This document shows, piece by piece, positions 48,288-58,823 of a stretch of DNA of 64,000 nt. Origin of the DNA: Ananas comosus (taxonomy: Eukaryota > Streptophyta > Magnoliopsida > Poales > Bromeliaceae). Every line of letters starts with the position of its first letter. Position 1 is the stretch's first letter. Where the stretch lies: assembly GCF_001540865.1 (NCBI RefSeq), contig NC_033621.1:8203537-8267536 (forward strand). Direction: 5' to 3'. Below the pieces are notes generated by a model. It searched no databases, was not told the DNA's origin, and saw only the letters and a list, made by a program, of their open reading frames with translations. The position numbers were made by a program, and so were the translations under genes.

Positions 48288-49904
48288 AAGGACCACAAGT
48301 ATAAGAATCCACGAGTACATTTTGAAGAAATGCCCTGTTAAACATAATGATTTTTACATATGACACATAAGAACACTTAATTTTTAATTCCAAAAATTTT
48401 CAGCAAATTGGTATATAAAAGCTAGATAGTCCTAGGGGCCTCAAGATCATGAGAAACAAGAACAAAACATGCACCAAAATCAGCCAAAAACAAATTTTCA
48501 CAGAAATTTTGAAAAAATAATTTTGATCATGAAAAACCTAAAAAAAATGAACTAAAAAGATGAAGAAATGCAAGAAAAGATGAAAACATCAGATCTAAGA
48601 ACAAGATCGAAGCATAAACGTGCATAAACAGCAAGATCTCTAGAACAATCATAAAAATATCTGAATCAAAGCATATTTTTGGAGTATATGACACAAAAGC
48701 AACAAAATCCGAAAATCATAGCTAAAATCAGTGCAAATCGAAGAAGATCGGGAGTAATCCCACTCTGGAGACAAGAAAGGAGCAAGGGAGAACGCAGGGA
48801 ACAACAAAAACAGGTTTGAAGCAGTAAAAAAAAAACATTACGCGAAAAGCCCTTTAGGACACATCGAACAAGAAACCCTTTTATCGGGTCGGGCGGAGGG
48901 ACTGGTCTCTCCTGCCTGGGACCGGTCCCAGAGCCCAGAATGTTTTAAAAATTTAAAATAAGCACCAAAAATTCCAGAAAAAATATAAGTTATTCCACAA
49001 TATTCAACCAACAAAAATAACCAATTTTCATCCCCAACAACTTCAAATAAAAATTCATAAATAAATTTTGAAAAATCAATTTCAAGGATACTCAATTTGG
49101 CAAAATTGTTGACCCGAAAATCAATTACAATTCTAGATACATATAAAATAAAATTCTACACATCATGCAAGACCTAGGAATTAATTGTATCGATTTATCA
49201 TCATATTTGTTAAAGAAAATGTATAAATAATTCTCAGAATCGTGAAATTAAGATAATATTTTCAAATTGAGTTATGCACAATATTCAAGACAGGAGTGGC
49301 TCTTTGAGCATCTTTTTATTAACATTCCACCTTATATCACCTACAAGATGTAAAACTCTTTGAGCAATTTTTTTTTTTTATCTCGGAGAGGTACTTTCCT
49401 TTTGTCTCATGGAGATACTTTAATCAACACGTGGTAGCTGCACACACTTACCGGACGACCGGGGTGGTAGCTCTTTCCTCCATGTGGTGGTAGTTTTCAC
49501 ACTCCCAGCAGGGATGTAACTCTTTCCACATCTTGAATTTCAGAAATTTTCATTACCAAAATCGAAAAAACTCCCCCTAAATTAGTTCATCTTATAACGA
49601 ATAATCAAACAAACAATTGCAACATTCAAAGTTCAAAGCATGAGGTGTTGAATTTGATTTAGTATGCTAAACAGAATTTCAATGATTTGATCGTTCAAAA
49701 ATTATGACAAAAAAGAACAACCTTGACAGTGATCAATCAAAAATTAAATATGAAATAATTAAAATCACAGACCAATTCATCTCCCAAAACAACAACATTA
49801 TTTAAGAAATTCAATCAGCTCTCAAGCATAATCAGGAAATACCGGAAACCATGCACAAAAACAAAATGCAACATGCACATGACTTATAGCCCAAAAGAGT
49901 ATAT
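48288..49904. other. Sirevirus spacer between pol and the third ORF
   Basis: AT-rich, no gene. Contains an ACCGGT pair (48897-48935), oligo-A runs and a CTCCCCCTAAAT polypyrimidine site near 49570 (minus GGGGGAG). The spacer is where a subgenomic start or splice acceptor for the third ORF would lie, but none can be proved. Confidence 0.6.
48897..48935 (-). repeat. ACCGGT pair outside the LTR
   Basis: GGACTGGTCTCTCCTGCCTG followed by GGGACCGGTCCCAGAG. Same pair layout as in the LTR arrays, but inside the Sirevirus coding interval. Confidence 0.8.
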
Positions 49905-51995
49905 CTAGATTGAAGAATTCATACCAATTGCCTTTCTTAAATGCAGAAAACGTTTTTGATCCAAAGGTTTGGTTAAAATATCTGCAAGTTGATTTTCAGA
50001 CGAAATATATTCAAGTTGTAGGATGTTTGATTCAACCAGTTTTCTTAAAAAGTGATATCTTAGTTCAATATGTTTTGTTCGAGAATGTAAAACAGGGTTT
50101 TTAGAAATATTTATTGCACTTGTGTTGTCACACAGAATAGTAAGGGAGGTGGAAGGTATTCGATAGTCGCTCAGTAAACTTTTCATCCAAATCAATTGAG
50201 TAGAGCAACTCCCGGCCGCAATGTATTCAACTTCTGCAGTGGAAAGAGCAATACAGTTTTGTTTCTTACTGTGCCAAGCAACCAGGCAGTGTCCAATGTA
50301 GAAACAAGCTCCACTTGTACTTTTCCGATCATCTGCGGAGCCTGCCGAGTCAGCATCTGAGTAGCCGATTAGATCAAGGGATGTTCCTATAGGATACCAG
50401 AGTCCATATGTGGTTGTATCTTTAACGTACCGAATGATCCTTTTAACTGCTTTCAGATGAACTTCCTTAGGGTTAGCTTGATAGCGAGCACAAATTCCAA
50501 CAATGAAAGCAATATCTGGTCTGCTCGTAGTTAAGTACAATAGGCTTCCAATCATGCTTCTGTATTGTTTCTCATCCACACTCTGTCCTTCCGAATTCAT
50601 TCCAAGTCCTTTGTTATTTGTACCCATCGGAGTGTCAAAATCCTTTGCACTGTTCAATCCAAATTTCTTAACCAAATATTTCGCATATTTGGATTGACAC
50701 AAGTGAATTCCATCTTTAGTTTGTTTAACTTGAAGTCCAAGGAAATAGTTAAGCTCCCCCATCATTGACATCTCAAACTCACTTGTCATCAATTTTGCAA
50801 AATCATTGGCATCCTTATCTCTAGTTGCCCCGAAGACTATGTCATCAACATAAATTTGTGCCACAATGAAATCATTCTTTAAGTATTTTACAAAGAGAGT
50901 TCTATCTGCTCCCCCTCGGTTATAGCCCTTTTCCAAAAGATACTTTGTCAAACGCTCGTACCATGCTCGCGGAGCCTGTTTTAGTCCATAAAGTGCCTTT
51001 TTCAGTCGAAAAATGTGATTTAAAAATTTTGAGTCTATAAAGCTTTTCGGTTGTTCAACATAAACTTCCTCTTTTAAAAATCCATTTAGAAAAGCACTTT
51101 TAACATCCATTTGAAAAAGAGTGATTTTAAAATGACAGGCAATCGCGAACAAGATACGAATTGATTTAAGACGGGCAACCGGGGCGAAGGTTTCATCAAA
51201 GTCTATTCCCTCAATTTGTAAGTACCCCTAAGCAACAAGTCTCGCTTTGTTTCGAACAATAGTACCATCCTCATTTTTCTTATTCTTAAAGATCTATTTG
51301 GTACCTATTATGTGCTGTTGCTCAGGACGTGGCACCAATTCCCATACATCATTGCGAACAAATTGACCAAGTTTTTCTTGCATGGCATTTATCCAATATT
51401 CATCACATAGAGCTTCGTCGATATTCTTTGGCTCGATCAAAGAAACATAACATGCAAATTCACATTGTAGTTGACTTCTTGTTCGCACACCAACATTAGG
51501 GTCTCCAATTACATTCGATAAAGGATGATCTCTTGACTCCGTCAGGGGTGTAGTGTCAGGAGTGATGCTAGGGATTTCAGATGACGTGCTTTGAGGCTCA
51601 GATGAATCATTTGATGCAACATTTTCAGAAGATGCAGTGGAATTATCAAGTGCAGAAACATCATCATTCACAGGCAATACAAACGGAGAATCATTATCAT
51701 CATCATTCACCAAGGAAGTAGAAGAACCATTCACAGAAAAACTTACAGAAGAAGCTTCATCTACTTTTATATTGATAGATTCTATCACCGTCTTAGATCG
51801 TAAATTATACGCACGATAAGCACGACTTGTAGTAGAATAACCAAGAAAAATCCCTTCGTCACTTCGAAAGTCAAATTTTTCAAGATTTTCACGATCCCGA
51901 AGGATAAAACATTTACTCCCGAAGACACGAAAGTATTTAATATTAGGTTTCCTACCAAGCCAAAGTTCATATGAAGTATTCAAAGTACCCGGGCA
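49905..51995 (-). pseudogene. Sirevirus pol remnant: integrase end, RT, RNase H
   Basis: In minus sense it starts at NTSYELWLGRKPN, the C-terminal part of copia integrase. An Ser/Asp-rich linker follows, then the RT opening (NAMQEKLGQFVRNDVWELVPRP). The frame has stops at 51294-51296 (a Trp codon TGG turned TAG) and 51228-51230. From there to 49905 it is open: [25 protein letters not shown], the catalytic [10 protein letters not shown], the RNase H segment ([40 protein letters not shown]) and the closing [12 protein letters not shown] and RNase H copy the element RNA to DNA. The catalytic residues are preserved; only two point nonsense changes and the 5' loss silence it. Relatively young by that measure. 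Confidence 0.93.
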
Positions 51996-51996
51996 N
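51996..51996. other. Single N, probable compressed assembly gap
   Basis: Left of N is mid-integrase of the Sirevirus; right of N is mid-LTR E next to an ACCGGT array. The missing 5' half of a Sirevirus (several kb) cannot fit in one base. Confidence 0.8.
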
Positions 51997-52006
51997 GGCG
52001 CACGCG

Positions 52007-52235
52007 TTCGGGAACCGGTCTCTCCCCGGGAGACCGGTCCTCGGGAGACCGGTCCTCACCTGAGAGACCGGTCCCCGAGAGCTTGATTTTCAGGACTTAG
52101 CCAATTTTGGCATCTCACGCTGGGGCCACGTTCGGGAACCGGTCCCTCACCACCAGGGACCGGTTGCATCGCGCAACCCCGCAACACCCAGCCGAGGGAA
52201 CCGGTCTCTCACCTGCAGAGACCGGTCCCCGAGAG
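52007..52235 (-). repeat. ACCGGT palindrome array in LTR E
   Basis: Eight ACCGGT sites in pairs (GGAACCGGTCTCTC / GGGAGACCGGTCC, CAGGGACCGGTTGCATC). The last of these strings also occurs in the Sirevirus array (GGGGACCGGTTGCATC at 46077). One more pair of this LTR lies left of the Sirevirus at 45148-45185. Confidence 0.88.
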
Positions 52236-53545
52236 CAACTTCTGCCCAATGATGCCATTTGCCTCATTTGCTCTCGCGGACTCAACTCCAAGGCACTTTT
52301 TGTACTTTGGATATTCTCAACTCCCACAAAGGGTATACTTTCGACAATTAGTCGATCCTGGATGAAGTACAATCCTCGCATTTCGAGAATTCACTTCCTT
52401 ACACTAGCCAACAAGGCTTAGCGACCACTCACAGAGCAAACAAACACTGTCGGAAGAAATCTGAAGGGAAACTGCGTTCTTTCGGCGAATTTTGCCGAAA
52501 AACGCACCGAAATCGACTTTCGATTTTCGCGAAGGCTAACAGACCTTGGACAATCAGTCCAGAGGTCACCACTCACACATACACACTGCCCATAGTTGCC
52601 ACAAGGTGCACAAATGCACAAAAGGACTAACCAAAGTTCTGCGAACAGCGCGCAGTCTGGGAAAATCGCGCCGAACAGGACTAACCGAACTCTGTTGATC
52701 CAAAGTGAGATGAGCATTGTGATCAGCACTGAACAACGATCACCGTGCTCACCTCCAGTGGCATCAGGACAGCCTCGGATCACCGAAAAAGTGTGCGCAA
52801 TCCCAAAACAGCAGCCAAAAAGGCCCTAACAGGGCGACACCACTAAAACAGCTGAACGGAGCCTTCCCGGCAGAAACTAAGGTAAGCACGATGATCAGCA
52901 ATTTTCCACGATCATCGTGCTCCCTTCCGCAAAGATCGGGGATGCTCGGGTTGCTCGGAATAGCAAACAGCCAAGGAATAGCCCTATTTCGGGCTTGGTC
53001 GGAGCAAGCTTGCTCCGGCCGGCTTCCGGCGGCACGGCGACATGCGCGCTGGCCAGAGGTGGGTGCGGGGGATGGGAGGAGCATAGTGCTCACCTAGATC
53101 GGCGGCGGGGAGCGTCGGTGTCGGCGGCGACGGCGAGATGACAAGAGACAAGCCCGCACGTTCTAAAGCTCGGGTTCTAGAGCAGCTGCGGCCACAGCGG
53201 CGGCCGGGGCACCTCAGGCCGGCGGCGGGGGGTCGCCTGAGGTCGACGGTAGGCGTCACGGATGGCCCCGGGCGGCGGCGACGCGATGATGGAGATGGAA
53301 GGTCTGCTCGGCCTGAGCAGACCTGGGGCAGCTACGGGCTGGCCGAGGCGGCGACCAGCGGGGGTGGTTGCATAGGCTCCGGGGAAGGTGGCCGGGGTTG
53401 TAACACACTGGACCTTTGCAAATTGCGAGGTTCGAGTGTTTGGATGTGTTTCGAGCTTTTCCACACTTGGTGGAGGGTCGTAGAATGTTTTCCGACCTAA
53501 AAAGTTCGAAAACTGGAATTCTGGATAACTCCTGAGAGTTTTTAC

Positions 53546-53764
53546 TCTCGGGGACCGGTCCCTGGAAGGAGAGATCGGTCCCCCAGTGAGCAGTGCTGCG
53601 GCAGCCCTGAGGCAACCGGTCCCTGACGGGCGAGACCGGTCCCCGAGCGCGTCTTCGCAATGAGAGACCGGTCCCGCGCAGGGAGAGACCGGTTCCCGAA
53701 CGTTGGTTTTTCGGGTTCGCAGCGAGAGACCGGTCCCTGCTGGGGAGAGACCGGTCCCTCTGGG
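53546..53764 (+). repeat. ACCGGT palindrome array in LTR N
   Basis: Seven exact sites and one ATCGGT variant, in the U3 just before the TCTATATGACC box. Includes GGGACCGGTCCC and GAGAGACCGGT repeats. Confidence 0.88.
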
Positions 53765-55652
53765 CGAAAAATGCCCAGACCGGGCTGATGCAATATTGGA
53801 TTTTTGGAGGGCCCAGCTGGATTTTGTTACAATAGAGGGTCTATATGACCCCTCCACCCTCTCTTCTCCTCATTTCTCTTCTCTCAACTCTCTCCACACC
53901 CTTGATAGAGAAGAAGAAGAAGAAGGAGAAGGAGAAGAAGGAGGGAAGGAGAAGAAGTTTGGAGTTACTAGTGGACTTGGAGCACCTTCCTCACCCTCTC
54001 ATCTTCCTTGGTGCTTGAAGGCTTGGACTTGGAGCTTGCAAAGGGGGAGATCTTCATCCTTGGAGCTTGGATTGGAGCTTCTAAGGAGGTTTGTTGCTCA
54101 TTCCCTCCCTTTAGACCTTGGATTTGAGGTTTTATTGTATTGGAACCCTAGAAATGAGATTTAGGGTTGATTTTGGGGCTTTTTGATCTAGGGCTTTTGA
54201 GGCTAGATTAATTGGTTTAGAACCTTCCTTGGGCTTGGATTGGAAGGGTTCTAGCTCTCTTTTGGAGCTTTGGAAGAGATTTCTTCTCTTGAGGTGAGTT
54301 TTGGCCCTTTTTGCTTCTAGGTTAATGTTTGATCTTATGGTTGGTCGTAATGCCCTCGTATCTCTTCGCTGATCACTTTTAGGGTACTTTGAGACTCGTG
54401 GACAACTCCGTTCGACGAATCGAAGGAGCACGCGACGGTTCGGTGGGTTTGACCTAGCCTATGATATGAGAAATGCTCATATTTGGCAAATATGTTTCGT
54501 AAAATAGAAATTCATGCATTTCCATGTTAAATGTATTTAATATGAATTTTAGAATGCTTAACATGCATATATTATGTATAGTAAAATTTTGGGCCTCTTG
54601 TAGTAGAGAGCATGCATGTGGGATATAGCATTCTGGTTGAAATTTGAAACTAAGATCCCTATTATGAAAATGAACATTGCTTTCATGCATTTAGCTTATT
54701 TACCAATTGCGACATTAGAGATTTTTGGAAGCCTAGAGAGGCTTGAGGACTTAGACTATTTGAGAGATTGGGCCAATTTCATAAAGAGGCATTGGGCCCG
54801 GGCTAAGTGAACCTCGCTATTATTGGTTTAATTGGAATATGGAACATGAATTGGGCATGATTAGTTGTGATGCTTAAGTGTCATAAAGAGGCACTACGCG
54901 AGGGTGTGCGTTGGAGCGTCACTTTGAGACTTTGGACTAGATCCTTGGGATGCTAGTGGCCTTGCCATGTGAGAGGCACGAGAGTAGAGTACTTGAGACT
55001 TTGACCTTGCTTGCTTGCCATTTGTGCTCATTCGCACATGCTTGTGAGGGTCGCTCCCTACAAGCCGGCACTCCGGAGTTAGCCTACGCGACCTATGTTC
55101 GCTCGTGCGGTATTGAGAAGCCTACGGGGTCGAGTGGGACAGACACATTCCAAGAGTAGGGATGTTGGGCTACCACAGGCACTTAGGCGGCACAAGCTGG
55201 ACTACCTTGGGTAGGTCCTTAAATTGGAAATGGAAATCGACACGGTGTTGAATATGAACAATCACTACTAGATAGGATTAGTAGTTGGATTACTTGGACA
55301 CGCTTATGATATAGCATTGGTACATTTAGTATACTTGCCGGTTTCATTATTGCATCGTAGTATACTCGGTTGTTTGGATAGAGTTTACCCTTATGCATTG
55401 ACATATTGCATCGTGAGGTTTACTTGTTTATTATGTTGAGACATATTAGTATGCATCGGATATATTACCTTATGATAGCGTAGATGTACATCACCATGAC
55501 ATCATGCTTATTGGAGACATAGTAGTATAGCATTTCATTCATGCTTTCTTTCAGCAGTTTTCGTGTTCGCTATTTATTGCATATTACTATATGTCGTTAC
55601 TTACCCTTTTCTTTTGGGGCCTAGTGGTGCAATGAGCTGAGGTCAGTAATTG

Positions 55653-55686
55653 CCCACTGGGAACTATAAATTATAGTTCTCACGCC
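55653..55686 (+). repeat. Conserved LTR hairpin
   Basis: CCCACTGGGAACTATAA then TTATAGTTCTCACGC: a self-complementary GAACTATAA/TTATAGTTC stem. The same element, with compensating loop changes, appears in every gypsy LTR type here (for example 21846, 38114, 60636, and on minus 43550). Confidence 0.8.
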
Positions 55687-58600
55687 CTCTTTTTCTCGAT
55701 GTTTTTCAGAGCCTTCCACTCAGGGTGAGGCCAGGGACCGCGGGAAGGGAGTTGCTTCGAGCTAGCTTCCTACGAGGACGACTTGCTAGGTGGTCTACCT
55801 CTTGTTGTGCTTTATTTTGGAGAGGTTGAGAGTTTTGCCAGTGTACTAGAGACCGCCATTTTTGTATTAGAGGCTGATATTGTATAACTTATGTCTACTT
55901 TTATGTATTAGTTATGTTCTATTACTATTAGTATAGATGTTAGAACTTTACTCGCTCTGATATCATTAGTTGCTTGTTATTTCACTTCTTTTATTTGTTC
56001 CATTCCTTGCTTTTACTTCCGCTTTTCTTGTAGACGCCTTATATGTGTAGACATATGGCGGGTCTGGGCACGCTACTGGGAGGGCCTCCGCCGGTCCCGG
56101 GGCGTGACAGGGGTGGTCTCAGGCGGCGGCGGCGGGAGGGAAAGGAGCTGGGGCTACCTCGGCCTGGGCTAGGCCTAGCTAGCTGCAGGGTGCAGTAGCG
56201 GCAGCGGTGACACGTGGAGGCGACGCCGGTCGGCGGGGAGGGACGCCGGGGCTCCGGGACGACGCCGGCGAAGGGATAGGAGGCAATACAGCCTCGGGCC
56301 TCTTCTCAACCCGAGAGAAGAGAGGGAGAGAGATGGAGAGGGAGGAAGATGGTGGCTGCGGCTGCGGCTGCCGGCCGGGGCTCGGTCGGCGGCGGCCGAC
56401 GCGTGCGCGGCAGAGCAGGGGAACAGAGGTGAAGGTGGCAGGGTGCGGCTAGGGCAGCTGAGGGCTCAACTAGGGTTAGGATTCCAAGAAAAACCCTAGA
56501 AAACACTATATACAAGTCGGCTAAAATGCAAATAAGCCCTCCGAAGATGGTTAATTTCAACCAAGCCCTCTACAGCGCGAGTGAAACGCGTGAATACACC
56601 TCCACAATCAAATTTGCGCGAAACGGCACATAAAATGTCGCATCTTTCGCAAAAATGCCGCTTTGCCAACTAATACCCCTCATCGATCAACGCGCGATAT
56701 CCGCAGATCCGTCCGTCAGATTTGCGAACGGATCACGCCAGTGCGATCAGCACAATGGAGACAAGAAACCCGCCATTTCGTTTCGCCTCGATCAGTCGCG
56801 GATTCACGACGAACCCCGCTCTCTCACCAGAAAGAAAAATGACGCACAAATACATATAAAACATGTATTTTCAGATTTTCTCGAAATCCGTACGTCAAAA
56901 CCAAAATCCGTCAGTACCATCGGGTCTAGAATAGCTGAACCATTCAAAACGAGCTATTGGACCGCTATGAACGGAATCCGATACGCGCTCGAAACCAACT
57001 TCACACCGTGGCTTCTCTAGAAAACTGAGTTACCATTCACTTTAAGTGAAACCTGGAGCTCGCGTAAAATCTTCGTTCTAACTCGTTTTCTCCCGAAACT
57101 TGACGAGTGCTTTTGTAATTAAATTACACATAAAAATATCGTCAACAGAGAGTCTAACTATACAATCAAATTTTAGTCCTTACATAACCGGTAAGATTGG
57201 ATAAAAGCCAAAGAAAAATTATGGAAAAAGTATGCATGCATAATCATCCTTTATTTGATTATATATCTACTGACAGTTTTTTTGCAGGCATAGTATTAGC
57301 ATTAGTTTGGCTACTATTTCTCTTTCTTTGAAATACTTATGCCTAAATAGACCTAGTGGGTAAGTCGGTGAGGTCGGTTGCTGAACTCACTGGGAACTTC
57401 GTTGTAGTCCTCACACCACTAACCCTACAGATCTGAGCGCGAGTGGGGTGGCGGAGAATCGAGGCAAGGGTATTGCACCATCGCTAGTGACCACCGGAGT
57501 ACTTGCATATAGTCATTCCCTTTTTGGTTCATGTATCAACTTTCTTTTGTTGATTTAGAAATGTAAAAGTTGTAAACATTCATGTATTTTGGGAGAATGA
57601 TTATGATATAAAAAGATATTATGAATGAAAGGAAATGAATGTAATAGTTTTAGTTACTAGTATTTTGTTTAAATGTAATCAAATATTTTGTATGGTTGTA
57701 TGTTGTAGCTTAGAGCTTTCGCTTCCGTTGTTGCTTGCCCTCGTGCAAGCCTTATATAATTGCAAATCTCTTTGTTTGATTGCTTAATTATACTTGATGC
57801 TAGAGCCTTGGGCAGGCAGGGGAGGCCCTGTCTGTTCAGCGTCTGTTGACGTGGCCCAAATTCGACCAAATTGGCGGGGAGCGGGGCGTGACATGTCAAG
57901 CCTCAATGCTACATAAACCCAGGAAGCATGCAATAATGGAAATGCAACTATCTCCTCACCCTATCATGCATAATGCTAATATGTGAGAATATGATCAACA
58001 ATGTAACTTAGACATAGAGGAAAGCCCAACTGCTTCGGGATGACACCACCTACCTCTTAACGATGTCGCGACTCTAAACTCCGAGTTTCGCGATTTTAGG
58101 ACGTCGCCTCGGCCCTCCAAACGGAAACAAAGCTCAAACTGTCCTTCTTCTTCGATATCTCCGCGCAACTCGTCGGGTTGCCGAACCGAGTTCACCGGCG
58201 CGATAGAAAACCTAGCAATTAGGGTACAAGAGATCAATTTCTACTTTGGACCCCATTTGGACAAAACCCTCTTTGGAACCCCAGCCTACAACTATTGCAA
58301 GAAAACACAAATACAACCTTAGATTCATGCAATAATCATCTATCTAGCATCAAAGGGTTTCATAAAAATCAATCCTAGAGCATATAAAGCTAACCCTGGA
58401 GATCTACCATAAATGGACCTCAAGCTTACCTCCAAAAGCTTGCTCCTAGGTGAAAATGAAGAAGGAGAAGATGTTAATCCTTCTCTTTGCCTTAATCTCC
58501 ACCAATCCCTCTACTCCTTCCACCTTTGAGAGAAAGAGAATAAGAGCTTTAGAGAGAGAGAGCTATGCTTTAGGTTTAGGTTGAATAAAATGAGAGAGAA

Positions 58601-58700
58601 GAGAGAGGAGTGCCCTCAAGTAATCCTCATAATGCACAATTGCCGAAAACCCCCTCAACTATGCAACTTATTTAACTGCCCAAACTGGGCATTTTTCGGG

Positions 58701-58823
58701 TACGGGGTCCGGTCTCTCTCTAGAGGGACCGGTCCCCGAGAGCAAATGTTGTGCGTAGTATTATTCTGCCACTTTCTGTGCATATGGGAACCGGTCCGTT
58801 CTGCGAGGGTCCGGTCCCCGAGA
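58701..58823 (-). repeat. ACCGGT/TCCGGT palindrome pairs in LTR M
   Basis: Two pairs, each joining a TCCGGTC-type variant and an exact ACCGGTC, followed by CCCCGAGAGC as in other arrays. Confidence 0.8.

Larger units (their letters stand above)
45186..51996 (-). mobile_element. Ty1/Copia Sirevirus, 5' half missing at an assembly gap
   Basis: In minus sense, high to low coordinate: integrase end and RT/RNase H (51995-49905), spacer, third ORF (48287-46917), polypurine tracts, and 3' LTR (46389-45186). The pol-then-extra-ORF-then-LTR order and the GGGGGAGAT tracts are hallmarks of Sirevirus/Maximus elements. gag, protease, most of integrase, primer site and 5' LTR are cut off at the N at 51996. 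Left flank is CTGAG inside LTR E; the matching right flank is not visible. Confidence 0.88.
43080..52403 (-). mobile_element. Ty3/Gypsy LTR E, containing the Sirevirus
   Basis: In minus sense starts TGTAAGGAAGTGAATTCTCG at 52403 and ends GAGTCGTGACA at 43080. Exposed parts are 43080-45185 and 51997-52403. It is closely related to LTR M, including the GATA repeat at 43645 and the hairpin near 43550-43590. Its flanks AGTTC and CTAGC do not match, and host D2 is missing sequence at this point. Boundaries of the LTR are clear, but its insertion history is not. Confidence 0.75.
53399..56109 (+). mobile_element. Ty3/Gypsy solo LTR N
   Basis: Starts TGTAACACACTGGACC and ends CCGGGGCGTGACA, 2711 bases, uninterrupted. 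Perfect GGGGT at 53394-53398 and 56110-56114; D2 continues on both sides. It is the reference copy for this LTR type: array 53546-53764, TCTATATGACCCC core promoter near 53840, CT-rich leader, CCACAAGCCGGCACTCCGGAG-like block near 55060, hairpin 55653-55686. Confidence 0.93.
42495..57184 (-). mobile_element. Solo LTR D2 (same family as D1), split by E and N
   Basis: Minus LTR starting TGTAAGGACTAAAATTTG at 57184 and ending CTGGGGCATGACA at 42495. Perfect TAACC duplication at 42490-42494 and 57185-57189. The empty site reads GTTAACCGGTAAGATTGGG in the 5' LTR (near 24473). Exposed parts are 42495-43079, 52404-53398 and 56115-57184. Relative to D1 it lacks about 1.75 kb at the position of LTR E. 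Confidence 0.88.
22759..57894 (+). mobile_element. Ty3/Gypsy Tekay-like element F with two LTRs, heavily interrupted
   Basis: 5' LTR 22759-25180, primer-binding site 25188-25199, gag from 25524, pol remnant 38512-40672, and 3' LTR 40901-57894 (split). The outer flanks are the perfect 5-bp duplication TGTCA at 22754-22758 and 57895-57899, and LTR M continues on both sides. Between gag and pol lies foreign LTR DNA (26373-38513). Between pol and the 3' LTR lies a copy of the external flank (40673-40900). So it is not a simple insertion followed by nesting. Protease and most of RT are gone. Confidence 0.85.
40901..57894 (+). mobile_element. 3' LTR of element F, split by solo LTR D2
   Basis: Starts TGTAACATATCGAAACCTTG. 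Resumes at 57190 after D2 and ends GGGGCGTGACA at 57894, followed by TGTCA. Exposed length is about 2.3 kb. It lacks roughly 130 bases near 42410 relative to the 5' LTR. Near-perfect palindrome at 41107-41140, an 18-bp palindrome AAGTGTACCGGTACACTT at 41215, TATA box at 41301. Confidence 0.9.

Noticed and set aside
53177..53857. Long minus-strand open frame with GTGLS repeats
   Set aside because: It is a translation of the ACCGGT array and leader of LTR N; the repeats are those of the DNA palindromes, not a protein family.
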